Of a stretch of 64,000 nucleotides of DNA, positions 45,193 to 54,836 are shown piece after piece. This stretch comes from Helichrysum umbraculigerum. Lineage: Eukaryota > Streptophyta > Magnoliopsida > Asterales > Asteraceae. The stretch is taken from the NCBI GenBank assembly GCA_949592205.1, contig CATIUR010000005.1, forward strand, positions 110,931,777 to 110,995,776, read 5' to 3'. Made by a program: the position numbers and the translations under genes. Position 1 is the first letter of the stretch. Each line of letters begins with the position of its first letter. Under the pieces are notes generated by a model. That model made no database searches. It was not told the origin of the DNA and worked only from the letters and a program-made list of their open reading frames with translations.

Positions 45193-45762
45193 TGTTGAGA
45201 CATAGATTGTGACAACAGATCTAGCTTGATATAGGACTAGTGTAATTATTATTACGTTTGTATATTGGTTTAGATTTGTAAATAAATATTTGTTTTGTTA
45301 GTAATATTCGTTAAACATATTATTGTGTTAAGTTAGACGAATTATTAAATACGAAATAAATAAATTCTGTGCGAGTCGAGTTCTCAGGTCGCGAGATTAA
45401 CGAGCCGAGATGAGAACTGAATTCGTGGAAGTCTGGCGAGCCGAGTTCCGAGTTGGGCTTGGGCTGCGAGTTGGACCGAACTCGCAGGCCCTTGCGAGTC
45501 GAGACGAGCTGGACATATATAATGTTTTTCAATCGGTGAAAAACATAACTTTTGCATTCTGATTTCAATTGCTGCGAATTCAATAAACCAGAGAAAAACA
45601 TAACCTAAGGCTAGGCTTTGACGATTCGTTGTTTAAAGCTAAGTCTAGTTAAAACGCAATACGAACATATTCGTTGTTAGTAAAATAACACCGTATTGAG
45701 GGATTCCGCACCTTAATACTACAGATAACGAAGTTATCGATCCTAAAACTAGGGGACTTACA
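45193..45762 (+). repeat. E 5' LTR (570 bp)
   Basis: Runs TGTTGAGACA to GGGGACTTACA. It contains about eight GCGAGTCGA-type words (45372-45505), a TATATAAT box and AATAAA near 45580. The antisense open frame at 45320-45601 is repeated at 59201-59482 only because the LTRs are copies. Confidence 0.97.
45516..45523 (+). promoter_or_regulatory. Candidate TATA box in E 5' LTR
   Basis: TATATAAT just after the GCGAGTCGA word cluster and about 250 bases before the primer site. The position is reasonable for a copia promoter, with the word cluster where upstream elements would sit. The same box is in the 3' LTR. Confidence 0.55.
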
Positions 45763-45764
45763 TC

Positions 45765-45776
45765 TGGTATCAGAGC
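45765..45776 (+). promoter_or_regulatory. E primer-binding site (initiator-Met tRNA)
   Basis: TGGTATCAGAGC two bases after the 5' LTR, the usual initiator-Met site. Confidence 0.95.
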
Positions 45777-46222
45777 TTTCGGGCTAGATACGAGTGTGTT
45801 CGTGAGTTTTAGTTTATTGCGTTTTTGATTCGGGTCGTTTTTACGTGCATTATTGCAATACTAACGATCAAAATCATTCTCTGGAAGTTTTAGGGTTAGT
45901 TTACAGTCGAAATTCTCAGTTTCGTTCGTAAAAATACCTTAAAATTCGTTTTTCGGGTTTAACAGCCGTTTCGCGAGTCGAGATTAGGGTTCCAGCGTCG
46001 CCTGCGAACCGAGTTGAACTAGCGAGTCGAACTGAGGCTTGCAAGTCGAACCGAGATCTCTCGCGAATCGACATCACTTGCGAATCGACATCTTTTAGCA
46101 ATCCGAACTGAGGCTTGCGAATCGACAAATTCTGCGAGTCGAGCTGAGATTGCGAGTTGAGCTGAGTCTTGCGAGTTGAGATTTCTGAATTCGCTGAAAC
46201 AGTTTAATTTTACGTTTTTAAG
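45777..46222 (+). other. E leader with GCGAGTCGA-type words
   Basis: Untranslated leader between the primer site and gag. From 45958 to 46180 it holds about a dozen variants of GCGAGTCGA, GCGAATCGA and GCAAGTCGA. Similar words occur in the LTR and in the spacer before the extra gene. Confidence 0.75.
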
Positions 46223-49039
46223 ATGTCTGACTTAAGTAGAATGATCGAAATGGACCACGAGGTGGGAAAGTCAAACGTTCCACCTAAGTTGTTAAGAATC
46301 GAGGATTACTACAATTGGAAGGACAGATTTGAATCTTACTGTAGATTCCATGATCTGTCTATCTGGATGTGTATCAAGAGTGGATACACCCCACCTACTC
46401 AAACTGTTCAAAATGCTACTGTAGTTCTTACCTATGCAAACATGAGTGATCAAGAGAAGGAAGCGTACAGAAATGAGAATAAATCACATTCTTGCATAAA
46501 GATGTGTCTTCCTAAATCCCTTGCTCATCAACTCAAGTCTTTTCATACTGCTAAAGCGCTCTGGGAAGCTTTAGAGAAAAGAGGTGAGGGAAGTCCACAG
46601 GTGAGAGCTGGCAAGAAGAGTCTTCTTAAAAAGCAGTTTACTATGTTTAAAGCTTTAAAAGGAGAAGATCTTGATGCCTATGTTACACGATTCTACCATC
46701 TGCTAAGTGAATTAGAATACCATGAAATTTTTGAAGAAGAAGTATCTAAAACCGACAAGTTCCTTGAGGGTTTGCCTTCTAAATGGGAAATGTATGGTGT
46801 TATGATTAAGGATAACGAAACTAGGTATTCTACTATGACCTTAGAGCAAGTCATTGACAAGCTGAAAGGTTATGATTTCTCCAAGAAGTCAAGAGATAGT
46901 GATTCTGATCAGGTTCAGAACCCTGGGCTGTATCATGGAAAGTCAAGTCTTTCGACTGCGTCATCGAGTTCGACCACTGCACTGTTAGTTGGTGATACTA
47001 ATGAAAATGGAGAGATGATCACTGAAGATCTGTGCTTTATTTCCTCCTCTGGTGATGAGACAAAGGGAAAGAATTCTGAGAAGTCACCTCAAGAGCATCA
47101 GAAGATGCCGATGAGTGTGAAATCTGCTGAACAGCAACTGTCTGTTCTTGCTTCCTTTGTGGCATCATATGAGAACTACATAGAAGGAAAGATCAATGAT
47201 CCTATTCTATTTGATGAGGATTATGAGCAGATAGATTCTGATTATCTTGAGGAACTGGAACTTCAAAATCAACTAGCGTTGATATCTAGAAAGGTGAAGA
47301 ATTTCCTCAAGAAAACTGGTAGAAAGGTGTTGGGCAATAGATCAGGGTTTGATAAAACCAAGGTCAGATGCTTTAACTGTCAGGGTATTGGTCATTTTGC
47401 TAGAGAATGCCAAAGACCTAAAGTAGAAGCACAAGGAAAACAAGGTTCGGGAAGTACTCTTGCTTCCAAAGCCTTAGTGGTGAAGCAGTTGGATGGCTCG
47501 TATGATTGGCAAGCTCATTCTGAAGAAGCTTTGATGGCCGAGATCGAAGAAACAACTGCTGGATCAGTGTCCTACATGCCCACTGACATGGAACAGAGAG
47601 TAGAGGTGGCTGAGTCTAAAAAAAAGGCAAGTGATGATGATGTGCTATATATGGATTCAACTCCAGATATGAGTCCTGAAGAATTAGTGGCACGTATGGC
47701 TGAATTACAAACTGACAAGAAGAAGGTATGTTTAGATATTCTTAATCTTGCTGATGTTTGTTACTTAGTTACTGATTTACAGTCTCAGAATAGTGTCTTA
47801 ACTGTGTCAAATAGTAATCTGTCATCACAATTAAATATGGATAAGGAATCTTATAAGACTGTTAGATCTGAACTTGATCAAGCTATTATGGATGTTCGTA
47901 GATTAAGTGATGATAAACAGTTCTTAAAAGATAAAATTAAGTCTGATGCGTTGGATAGAACAAAACTTAGAGATACCATAAGTGAAAAATCTGTTGTCAT
48001 AGATGGTCTCTATATGAATATCAAAGACTTAAATGAGACGATTGCTAGTAAGGATCAGGAAATAGTGAACCTTAACTTAAGGTTAATTGAGCAAAACCGT
48101 AAACTTGAGAATTATAGGACATCTCAAATGGATAAAATGTTAGATGCTCAACGTAGTGTAAAGGACAAGACTGGGTTAGGTTACAATGATGTATCCCCGC
48201 CTTTTAATGCCAATTACACTCCTATTCCTGAAGATTCTGAGATGACTGAAGTTAGTCCTGAGATTTCAGTAGCTGATAAACCTGAACAGTCAGAGGCACA
48301 GAAAGATGTTATTAAGAACGTATCATTAGATAATAGCAAGGCTTCTCAGTTCACCAAAATACATTTTGTATCGGGTGGAGTGATTAACGATGCTAAGATT
48401 AATGATAAAGTTGATAAGGAACAGCTTAAACCTTTAGTGCCTAAGACTCCGGATGAGAAAGCAAAAGTGAGCAAATCACGCAAGCAGATGTCATGTTTCA
48501 AATGTCATCAAAAAGGACACGTGGCTTCGTGTTGTCCTAACAAAAAGCCTGAAGCACCACATAAGCTTGTGATTGAGGAAAAGACACAGACCGACTCTGA
48601 TATGACTGTAGACGGGTTAGATACCAAACCTAAGTTAGGTAATAAACCTGTGAACATTCTTAAAAGAGATGGTAAGCATAGTGTCTCCCCACCTAAACCT
48701 AAACGGTCATATACTCAAAGTGATAATTATGTCCATAAGTCTAGGGATGTGACACCGTCGAGGTTTAGAACTCCAAGTAGAGGCCATAGTCATTATGAAA
48801 GTGGCACTACTTCGCGATCACATGAGTTTAATTATAATTATCATAATAGAGCTCATACTTTTGTGCCTAAGAGGTTCTCCTCAAATTCACCTCTTAAGGC
48901 TGATCGTCCACAAACTCAAGCTACTTCGAAAGTAACCAAAGCTCCTGATGGGAAGAATGGTTATTTTAAAGAGCTTAAGTTTGTTGATGATAAGGGACAA
49001 ACCAAGACCGTAATGGCTTGGGTCCCTCTTGATAACTGA
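46223..49039 (+). CDS. gag: E Gag polyprotein
   Basis: 938 residues from a true ATG. The N-terminal 1-230 is the copia gag capsid-type region (LLRIEDYYNWKDRFESYCRF, KALWEALEKR, LDAYVTRFYHLLSEL, FLEGLPSKWEMY). A zinc knuckle CFNCQGIGHFAREC lies near 392-405, a long coiled-coil-prone stretch at about 490-660, a second knuckle CFKCHQKGHVASCC near 757, then a basic Ser/Arg-rich tail. Gag is longer than in most copia elements but long gags are usual for this lineage. It overlaps the pol frame by a few codons and pol lies one base ahead (+1). A consensus donor AAG|GTATGT sits at 47726 in phase 0. Confidence 0.93.
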   Translation: MSDLSRMIEMDHEVGKSNVPPKLLRIEDYYNWKDRFESYCRFHDLSIWMCIKSGYTPPTQTVQNATVVLTYANMSDQEKEAYRNENKSHSCIKMCLPKSLAHQLKSFHTAKALWEALEKRGEGSPQVRAGKKSLLKKQFTMFKALKGEDLDAYVTRFYHLLSELEYHEIFEEEVSKTDKFLEGLPSKWEMYGVMIKDNETRYSTMTLEQVIDKLKGYDFSKKSRDSDSDQVQNPGLYHGKSSLSTASSSSTTALLVGDTNENGEMITEDLCFISSSGDETKGKNSEKSPQEHQKMPMSVKSAEQQLSVLASFVASYENYIEGKINDPILFDEDYEQIDSDYLEELELQNQLALISRKVKNFLKKTGRKVLGNRSGFDKTKVRCFNCQGIGHFARECQRPKVEAQGKQGSGSTLASKALVVKQLDGSYDWQAHSEEALMAEIEETTAGSVSYMPTDMEQRVEVAESKKKASDDDVLYMDSTPDMSPEELVARMAELQTDKKKVCLDILNLADVCYLVTDLQSQNSVLTVSNSNLSSQLNMDKESYKTVRSELDQAIMDVRRLSDDKQFLKDKIKSDALDRTKLRDTISEKSVVIDGLYMNIKDLNETIASKDQEIVNLNLRLIEQNRKLENYRTSQMDKMLDAQRSVKDKTGLGYNDVSPPFNANYTPIPEDSEMTEVSPEISVADKPEQSEAQKDVIKNVSLDNSKASQFTKIHFVSGGVINDAKINDKVDKEQLKPLVPKTPDEKAKVSKSRKQMSCFKCHQKGHVASCCPNKKPEAPHKLVIEEKTQTDSDMTVDGLDTKPKLGNKPVNILKRDGKHSVSPPKPKRSYTQSDNYVHKSRDVTPSRFRTPSRGHSHYESGTTSRSHEFNYNYHNRAHTFVPKRFSSNSPLKADRPQTQATSKVTKAPDGKNGYFKELKFVDDKGQTKTVMAWVPLDN

Positions 49040-52000
49040 TCGTGTTTTGTGTTATGTGCAGGAGCATGCTGTGAACAAGGACAGTTGGTGGTATGTAGAC
49101 AGTGGATGCTCGAGGCACATGACCGGTGAAAGAAGTCTACTGAAGGACTTCAAGGATAGTCTCAAGCAAAAAGTAAATTTTGCAGGAGATAAAGGAGGAG
49201 TAATTTCGGGAAAAGGAAAAGTTTCAAATGGAACTTTGACTCTTGAGGATGTGAACTATGTTGAAGAACTTACACACAACCTAGTGAGTGTTTCCCAAGT
49301 CTGTGATAAAGGTCATCCAGTTTATTTCAATGAAAAGGAGGCCTTAGTCCTGAAGCCAGGTTTTAAAATTCCTGATGAATGGATATTGATGAGGGCGCCA
49401 AGGAAGAAGGACATCTATGCTATCAACATGGGTGTTCCTAACTCTTCAATGGTGTCTACATGTTTATTGTCCAAGGCTTCGGAAACAGATGCTCTGTTAT
49501 GGCATAGGAGAATGGCACATCTAAACTGGAGAAAGATGAATTATATAACCAAAAATGGTTTGGTTCTAGGTGTACCACAAAAACGTTTCGAGTCTGAGGA
49601 TAAGTGTGTTCCTTGCATGAAAGGAAAGCAGCACAAGAAACCACACAGACCTAAGACTGAAAACTCTATCTCCTCGCCATTTGAATTGCTACATATGGAT
49701 CTCTTCGGCCCTATAAGCAAGAGAAGTCTAGGTGGCAAATGGTACTGTTTGGTTGTCACAGATGACTATTCTAGATTCTCATGGGTATTCTTTTTGGGAT
49801 CAAAGGATGAGACTCCTGGAATTCTAATTGAGTTCTTTGATCTAGTAGAGAATGTCTATAAAAAGAGAGTTAAGCGTATTCGTAGTGACAATGGAACAGA
49901 GTTTAAGAATTCAACGTTGAATATCTATTGCTTAAGCAAAGGGATATTACATCAATTCAGTGCACCTTATGAACCTCAACAGAATGGTGTTGCTGAAAGG
50001 AAGAATAGAACGTTGATTGAAGCTGCTAGAACAATGCTTGCTGATTCAAAGCTTCCGGTCATCTTTTGGGCAGAAGCAGTGAATACAGCATGTTATGTTC
50101 TTAATAGAGTTCTTACGGTTAAGAGACATAACAAGACTTGTTATGAGCTTTTGAACAATAAGAAACCTAACTTAAAAGGGTTTGAACCCTTTGGAGTTTC
50201 ATGCACCATATTAAAGACTGGACATCAAGCAAAATTTGGTGAGAAGGCTGACGAAGGATTTTTCCTAGGTTATATGCCCAATTCGCCAAATAAGAGAGTC
50301 TTTAATAAAGTCACAGGACGTTTGGAGGTAGTTTATAATATTGAGGTTACAAGCTATTCACCGGATGTTCATAAGGGCTTAGATTGGCAATTTGATTATT
50401 CTGATCTTTTTGCATCATTTAAAGTTCCTATTAGTGACTATGTCAGTGATTCAGAGATAGCTGAACATTTAGTGTTTGAAGATGAGAATATTGGTCCCGC
50501 TTCAACATCGAGTGTTAAGCAGTCTGGAATCAAGACTACTGTTGACTCAGATAAAGCTTCCACAAGTGAGTCACAAAAACCTTCAGAGGATAAGTCTCTA
50601 GAAACAGAAGATCTTGATGATCTTCATACAAAGTTTGATGACATACTTACTCCTTTGAAACATCTAAGAATATCTTCAGCACGTACGGAAGATGTACCTG
50701 AATTGGAAGAAATTGGTACTAATTTGGAAGATGAGATACCAGTTGAACCAGTTACTACAACTAGAACGAGTAAGAATCATCCAGTTGAAAACATCATCGG
50801 TGATATTAATACTCCGGTTCAAACTAGGCATCAATCCAGAACTAATACGTCTGAGAATTCTGAATACCAAAGCTTGTATACTGCAATGAAAGAGACAGGG
50901 ATTCCTAATCAATGTCTATATTCATGCTTTATCTCACAAGTCGAGCCTAAAAATGTTCAAATGGCTTTAAAAGAAAACTCGTGGGTAGAAGCAATGCAAG
51001 AAGAACTATCTCAGTTCTCTAAATTACAAGTATGGGAGTTGGTTGACCTACCAAAGGGAGAATATCCAATTGGAACTAGATGGGTATTTAAGTGTAAGAG
51101 AGATGATAAAGGTATCGTTACTCGCAATAAAGCTCGTCTAGTGGTTCAAGGTTTTAATCAACAAGAAGGTATTGATTACAATGAAGTGTTTGCACCAGTT
51201 GCTAGGCTAGAAGCAATTAGAGTATTCTTAGCATTCGCATCATATTATGGTATAAAAGTGTATCAGTTGGATGTTAAGAGTGCCTTTTTGTATGGCAAAG
51301 TGGAAGAATTGGTGTATGTTTCACAACCGCCAGGGTTTGCTAATCCTGAGTATCCAGATAGAGTATATTGTTTGAATAAGGCTCTATATGGATTACATCA
51401 AGCACCTAGGGCATGGTATGGAACACTATCAACGTATCTACTTGAGAATGGATTTACAAGAGGATCAATTGATAGTACACTATTTGTGAAGTGGAAAAAG
51501 AAAGACTTTCTTCTTGTACAAGTGTATGTTGATGACATTATCTTTGGATCGTCTGATGAAAAGATGTGTCAAGAATTTGAGAAAGTCATGAGAAAAAGGT
51601 TTGAAATGTCTGCAATGGGAGAGTTGAATTTCTTCTTAGGATTACAAGTTGATCAAAAGAAGGATGGATTCTTTATTCATCAATCTAAATATACATATGA
51701 GCTATTAGAACGTTTCAAGATGGATGAAAGTAAGGTCTACAATACTCCAATTCCAGTCAATCATGGATTAGGTCCAGATACATCGAGTGATAGCGATGTG
51801 GATCCAACTCTTTATAGAGCCATGATCGGATCACTAATGTATCTTACAGCCTCTAGGCCTGACATCATGTTTGCTGTTTGTTTATGCGCAAGATATCAGG
51901 CTAATCCGAAAGAGTCACACATGCAAGCTGTTAAACGAATCTTTCGTTACCTCAAAGGGAAACCTAAGCTGGGTCTTTGGTATCCGATTGATGGAGACTT

Positions 52001-52472
52001 AGATCTCGTAGCTTATACTGATTCGGATTATGGAGGATGCAATCAGAATAGGAAATCTACGACCGGAGGATGTCAATTCCTAGGAGGTAGATTAGTATCC
52101 TGGCAGTGCAAGAAGCAAACCTCGGTAGCCATTTCTACATGTGAAGCTGAGTATGTTGCAGCTGGCAGCTGTTGCTCGCAAGTTCTTTGGATTCAACAGC
52201 AACTGCGGGATTACGGGTTAAATATAACCAATACTCCTATGATGATTGATAACGAATCTACTATGTCGATCACCAATAATCCAGTAAAGCACAGTAAAAC
52301 TAAGCATATTGATATTCGACATCATTTTATTAGAGATTGTGCTGAAAAGAAATTGATAAAGTTAGTTAAGGTTCCATCATTGGATAACTTAGCAGACTTA
52401 TACACAAAGGCGTTCGACAGAGCAAGATTTGAGACGTTGGTTCAACTAAACGGAATGAGAAATCCAGAGTGA
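49029..52472 (+). CDS. pol: E Pol: protease, integrase, RT, RNase H (uninterrupted)
   Basis: The open frame, counted from 49029, is 1147 codons. It has no ATG at its start and must be reached from gag. Protease WWYVDSGCSRHMTG is near 20-33; integrase zinc-binding region (LLWHRRMAHLN, CVPCMKGKQ) near 155-200; integrase core (LLHMDLFGPIS about 222, IRSDNGTEFKN about 286, NGVAERKNRTL about 323); RT with YVDDIIFGS at about 833; RNase H (YTDSDYGGC about 997, CEAEYVAA about 1037) and the end IRHHFIRDCAEK. All catalytic residues I can check are present. Copia domain order. TAA at 49011 closes this frame upstream, so the crossing from gag must lie between there and the gag stop, or use splicing. Confidence 0.95.
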   Translation: MITDRVLCYVQEHAVNKDSWWYVDSGCSRHMTGERSLLKDFKDSLKQKVNFAGDKGGVISGKGKVSNGTLTLEDVNYVEELTHNLVSVSQVCDKGHPVYFNEKEALVLKPGFKIPDEWILMRAPRKKDIYAINMGVPNSSMVSTCLLSKASETDALLWHRRMAHLNWRKMNYITKNGLVLGVPQKRFESEDKCVPCMKGKQHKKPHRPKTENSISSPFELLHMDLFGPISKRSLGGKWYCLVVTDDYSRFSWVFFLGSKDETPGILIEFFDLVENVYKKRVKRIRSDNGTEFKNSTLNIYCLSKGILHQFSAPYEPQQNGVAERKNRTLIEAARTMLADSKLPVIFWAEAVNTACYVLNRVLTVKRHNKTCYELLNNKKPNLKGFEPFGVSCTILKTGHQAKFGEKADEGFFLGYMPNSPNKRVFNKVTGRLEVVYNIEVTSYSPDVHKGLDWQFDYSDLFASFKVPISDYVSDSEIAEHLVFEDENIGPASTSSVKQSGIKTTVDSDKASTSESQKPSEDKSLETEDLDDLHTKFDDILTPLKHLRISSARTEDVPELEEIGTNLEDEIPVEPVTTTRTSKNHPVENIIGDINTPVQTRHQSRTNTSENSEYQSLYTAMKETGIPNQCLYSCFISQVEPKNVQMALKENSWVEAMQEELSQFSKLQVWELVDLPKGEYPIGTRWVFKCKRDDKGIVTRNKARLVVQGFNQQEGIDYNEVFAPVARLEAIRVFLAFASYYGIKVYQLDVKSAFLYGKVEELVYVSQPPGFANPEYPDRVYCLNKALYGLHQAPRAWYGTLSTYLLENGFTRGSIDSTLFVKWKKKDFLLVQVYVDDIIFGSSDEKMCQEFEKVMRKRFEMSAMGELNFFLGLQVDQKKDGFFIHQSKYTYELLERFKMDESKVYNTPIPVNHGLGPDTSSDSDVDPTLYRAMIGSLMYLTASRPDIMFAVCLCARYQANPKESHMQAVKRIFRYLKGKPKLGLWYPIDGDLDLVAYTDSDYGGCNQNRKSTTGGCQFLGGRLVSWQCKKQTSVAISTCEAEYVAAGSCCSQVLWIQQQLRDYGLNITNTPMMIDNESTMSITNNPVKHSKTKHIDIRHHFIRDCAEKKLIKLVKVPSLDNLADLYTKAFDRARFETLVQLNGMRNPE

Positions 52473-52520
52473 TTAGTCTTCCAAGGGTATTCTTGTAATA
52501 GTTAGTATTTATGTGTTTAT

Positions 52521-52524
<4 letters not shown>

Positions 52525-52560
<36 letters not shown>
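52525..52560 (+). repeat. A36 homopolymer in the E spacer
   Basis: Thirty-six consecutive A 53 bases after the pol stop. B has 16 A at the matching place (23977-23992). Its exact length may be affected by sequencing. Confidence 0.9.
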
Positions 52561-52564
<4 letters not shown>

Positions 52565-53904
52565 GTATGGCATTCATTTGCTTGTTACCTAAGGGGAATC
52601 GCCTTCATTTAAGTTTTTATTTGCAAAAACTACGGGAAATGATAGTACATTAGGAGAATAAGCTTCACAATAATAAAGCTTAAGTCCTAAGTATGATATG
52701 GTAGTAGGTTCAAATAAAGTTGCTTTAGAACTACAGCGGTTCTATCAGGTATGTGTTTATATTTATTTGATTATACACCTATATCCACAAGTTATAATTT
52801 GTCTATTTTTAGTAAAATTTTAGATGGCTTCATCATATGATGTACTGGTAGGCAAATTATATGAAATTTTCTAAGTCTTAAGAATTTAATTAACTACTTG
52901 TTTATTATTTTGTGTAACTATTCTATGATGTATGACATTAAGTCTTAAATGTTGAATGATGGTATTACCATACACTGTTATCATGCATTTTAATTAAAGT
53001 GACAAATAGTAGCAATATGGGTATTAATTTAATTACTGGTAACTATGTTGTACTATGTACAGAACTGAAACCTTTAATTAAATTAATATTCTCAAATATA
53101 TTTTGAATTATGCTAGAAGGAATCTTCTGTTGTACTACGTACAGACTTAGATAACATAGCATATTCAAAGTATGTTTGATATTTGTCTAACCGTAAAAAT
53201 TCAAGTGTATGTTATATGTTTCGAAAAGATACATCATTTAGTAACCGCTACCTTGAAAATTTAATGATGCAGTGTTATGTGTTTTACTTGAATTCTTCAG
53301 TATGTCATATAATAGGAAGCACTTGATAATTCTCATACTAACAATAAAGAGTTTGCTTAGAAAATTGAGTATAATTTGTTTATGTGGATCATATACTGGT
53401 AATCGTCTTGAACTATCTATAATTAAAATATTTACTTTATGTGCGTAATGCATTTATTAATTATGCTATGTGGATAAAGGTACCTAAGATATAGTTTTAT
53501 AAATATAAATGTATAAATGATATATTTAGTTGTAATTTTATAGTAATTTATTTGAATTTCATGAGGTATGTATACTACCAATCTGCTTAAACTTTTTAAA
53601 TATATCATGAATTGCTTATTCTTACTAATATGATCCCTAAGCAGATAAATTCTTATTCATTTTGTGTATGTATTTTATTTTGTTTCAAGTGTTTAATAAA
53701 ATGGTACTTGATACCTATGATTATGTAATTTTGTTTTAGTTTTTAATTTTTGTGTTAATTATGCTTACCCTTCGGAATTAAATCATACTGAATGTTTTTG
53801 AGTTGAACAACGTGACAAATACAAGTGAAAATTAATTATAATTTAGACTTGTGAAAATATCGGGTTTTTATTTATACTTAGAATTAAAATTCGCGTTTTT
53901 AATT

Positions 53905-54575
53905 ATTTCTGCGAGTTGACTTCGACTTGCGAGTCCGCTTCAAATCTCGCGAATCGAATGTAAAGTATAAAGGTGGTCAAACGAGTCAGACCAACCCACC
54001 GAACCCACATACTTCGCGAGTTCAGTAAAGCTTGCGAATCCGTCAACAAGGCGAAACGAGGCGATTTATTGTTTTCGTTTGATTTCGATTCTTAGATTAC
54101 GGGAACGAGTTATTCAATCCGAGGACTTTATACACCTTCATATTGCGAACATTTTGAGGTATAAACCAACGGATTTCACCGTGTAAATAACAAGAAATTG
54201 AAGTTTTTATAAAACTTAGGGTTTCGGGTTAAAAACTAAACGATTTGCGTCGATTACGATGTTATTGGACATAAATCCTTGTGGTTTATGTTAAATGGAT
54301 GTTAATAAACGTAAATCAATTGATAGATCATGTTAAATTCAACAGATTAATCGATTTTAATTAAAAATTATCGACGGCTGTTCATCGAACGAGTTGAGAT
54401 TTTACCTCGACTCCCTGATTGAATGAAACGAGTTGACATTGTGAATCAACTCGCAGCGAGTTGACTAGCGAATCCATGAGATTAGCGAGTTCACTTCAAT
54501 AGCTGCTTTATAAGTTTAGCGAGTTCATAAACAAAACGAGTTGACCTCACCTCGTTAGGCCAGTTTATGCGAGTC
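53905..54575 (+). repeat. GCGAGTTGA-type word cluster before the extra gene, E
   Basis: About twenty variants of GCGAGTTGA, GCGAATCGA, ACGAGTTGA and GCGAGTTCA in both orientations. The same word family is in E's LTR (45372-45505) and gag leader (45958-46180) and absent from gag and pol as far as I can see. The stretch may be a second promoter or leader. Confidence 0.78.
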
Positions 54576-54836
54576 CAGTACTTAGAAAAATTTTATTTTT
54601 TAAAGTAGTGATATAAATGTTAAGACTTTTTAAGTAATAACTTTTATGAAATGGATTTGTGTTAATTCTTATATGATTATATCGAAAGTCTACTAATTTA
54701 AGAAGAAAATTAGTGGCGTGTCCTAATTATATCTGTTAACTAAGATGTTTGATGAATCTCGATTCATAATACATAATAGTTTAAATATTTTTTATCGTGC
54801 ATTAAATTATATCTGTTGTTTGTATTTATTACAGAT

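Larger units (their letters stand above)
52473..54836 (+). other. E spacer between pol and the extra gene
   Basis: Noncoding, AT-rich stretch of 2.36 kb. A run of 36 A lies at 52525-52560, about 50 bases after the pol stop. GCGAGTTGA-type words cluster in 53905-54575. A good acceptor, TGTATTTATTACAG, ends at 54834, two bases before the ATG of the extra gene, implying an upstream 5' untranslated exon. A possible donor is TTTTGAG|GTATAA near 54160 (weak guess). The antisense frame at 53238-53453 has no domain. Confidence 0.7.

Noticed and set aside
45320..45601. 93-residue antisense frame, identical at 59201-59482
   Set aside because: It lies within E's LTRs; identity is due to the LTRs being copies, not to a conserved gene.
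52525..52560. A36 as the tail of an independent LINE or SINE insertion
   Set aside because: No LINE ORF, SINE promoter boxes or target duplication seen around it; kept only as an observation on E.
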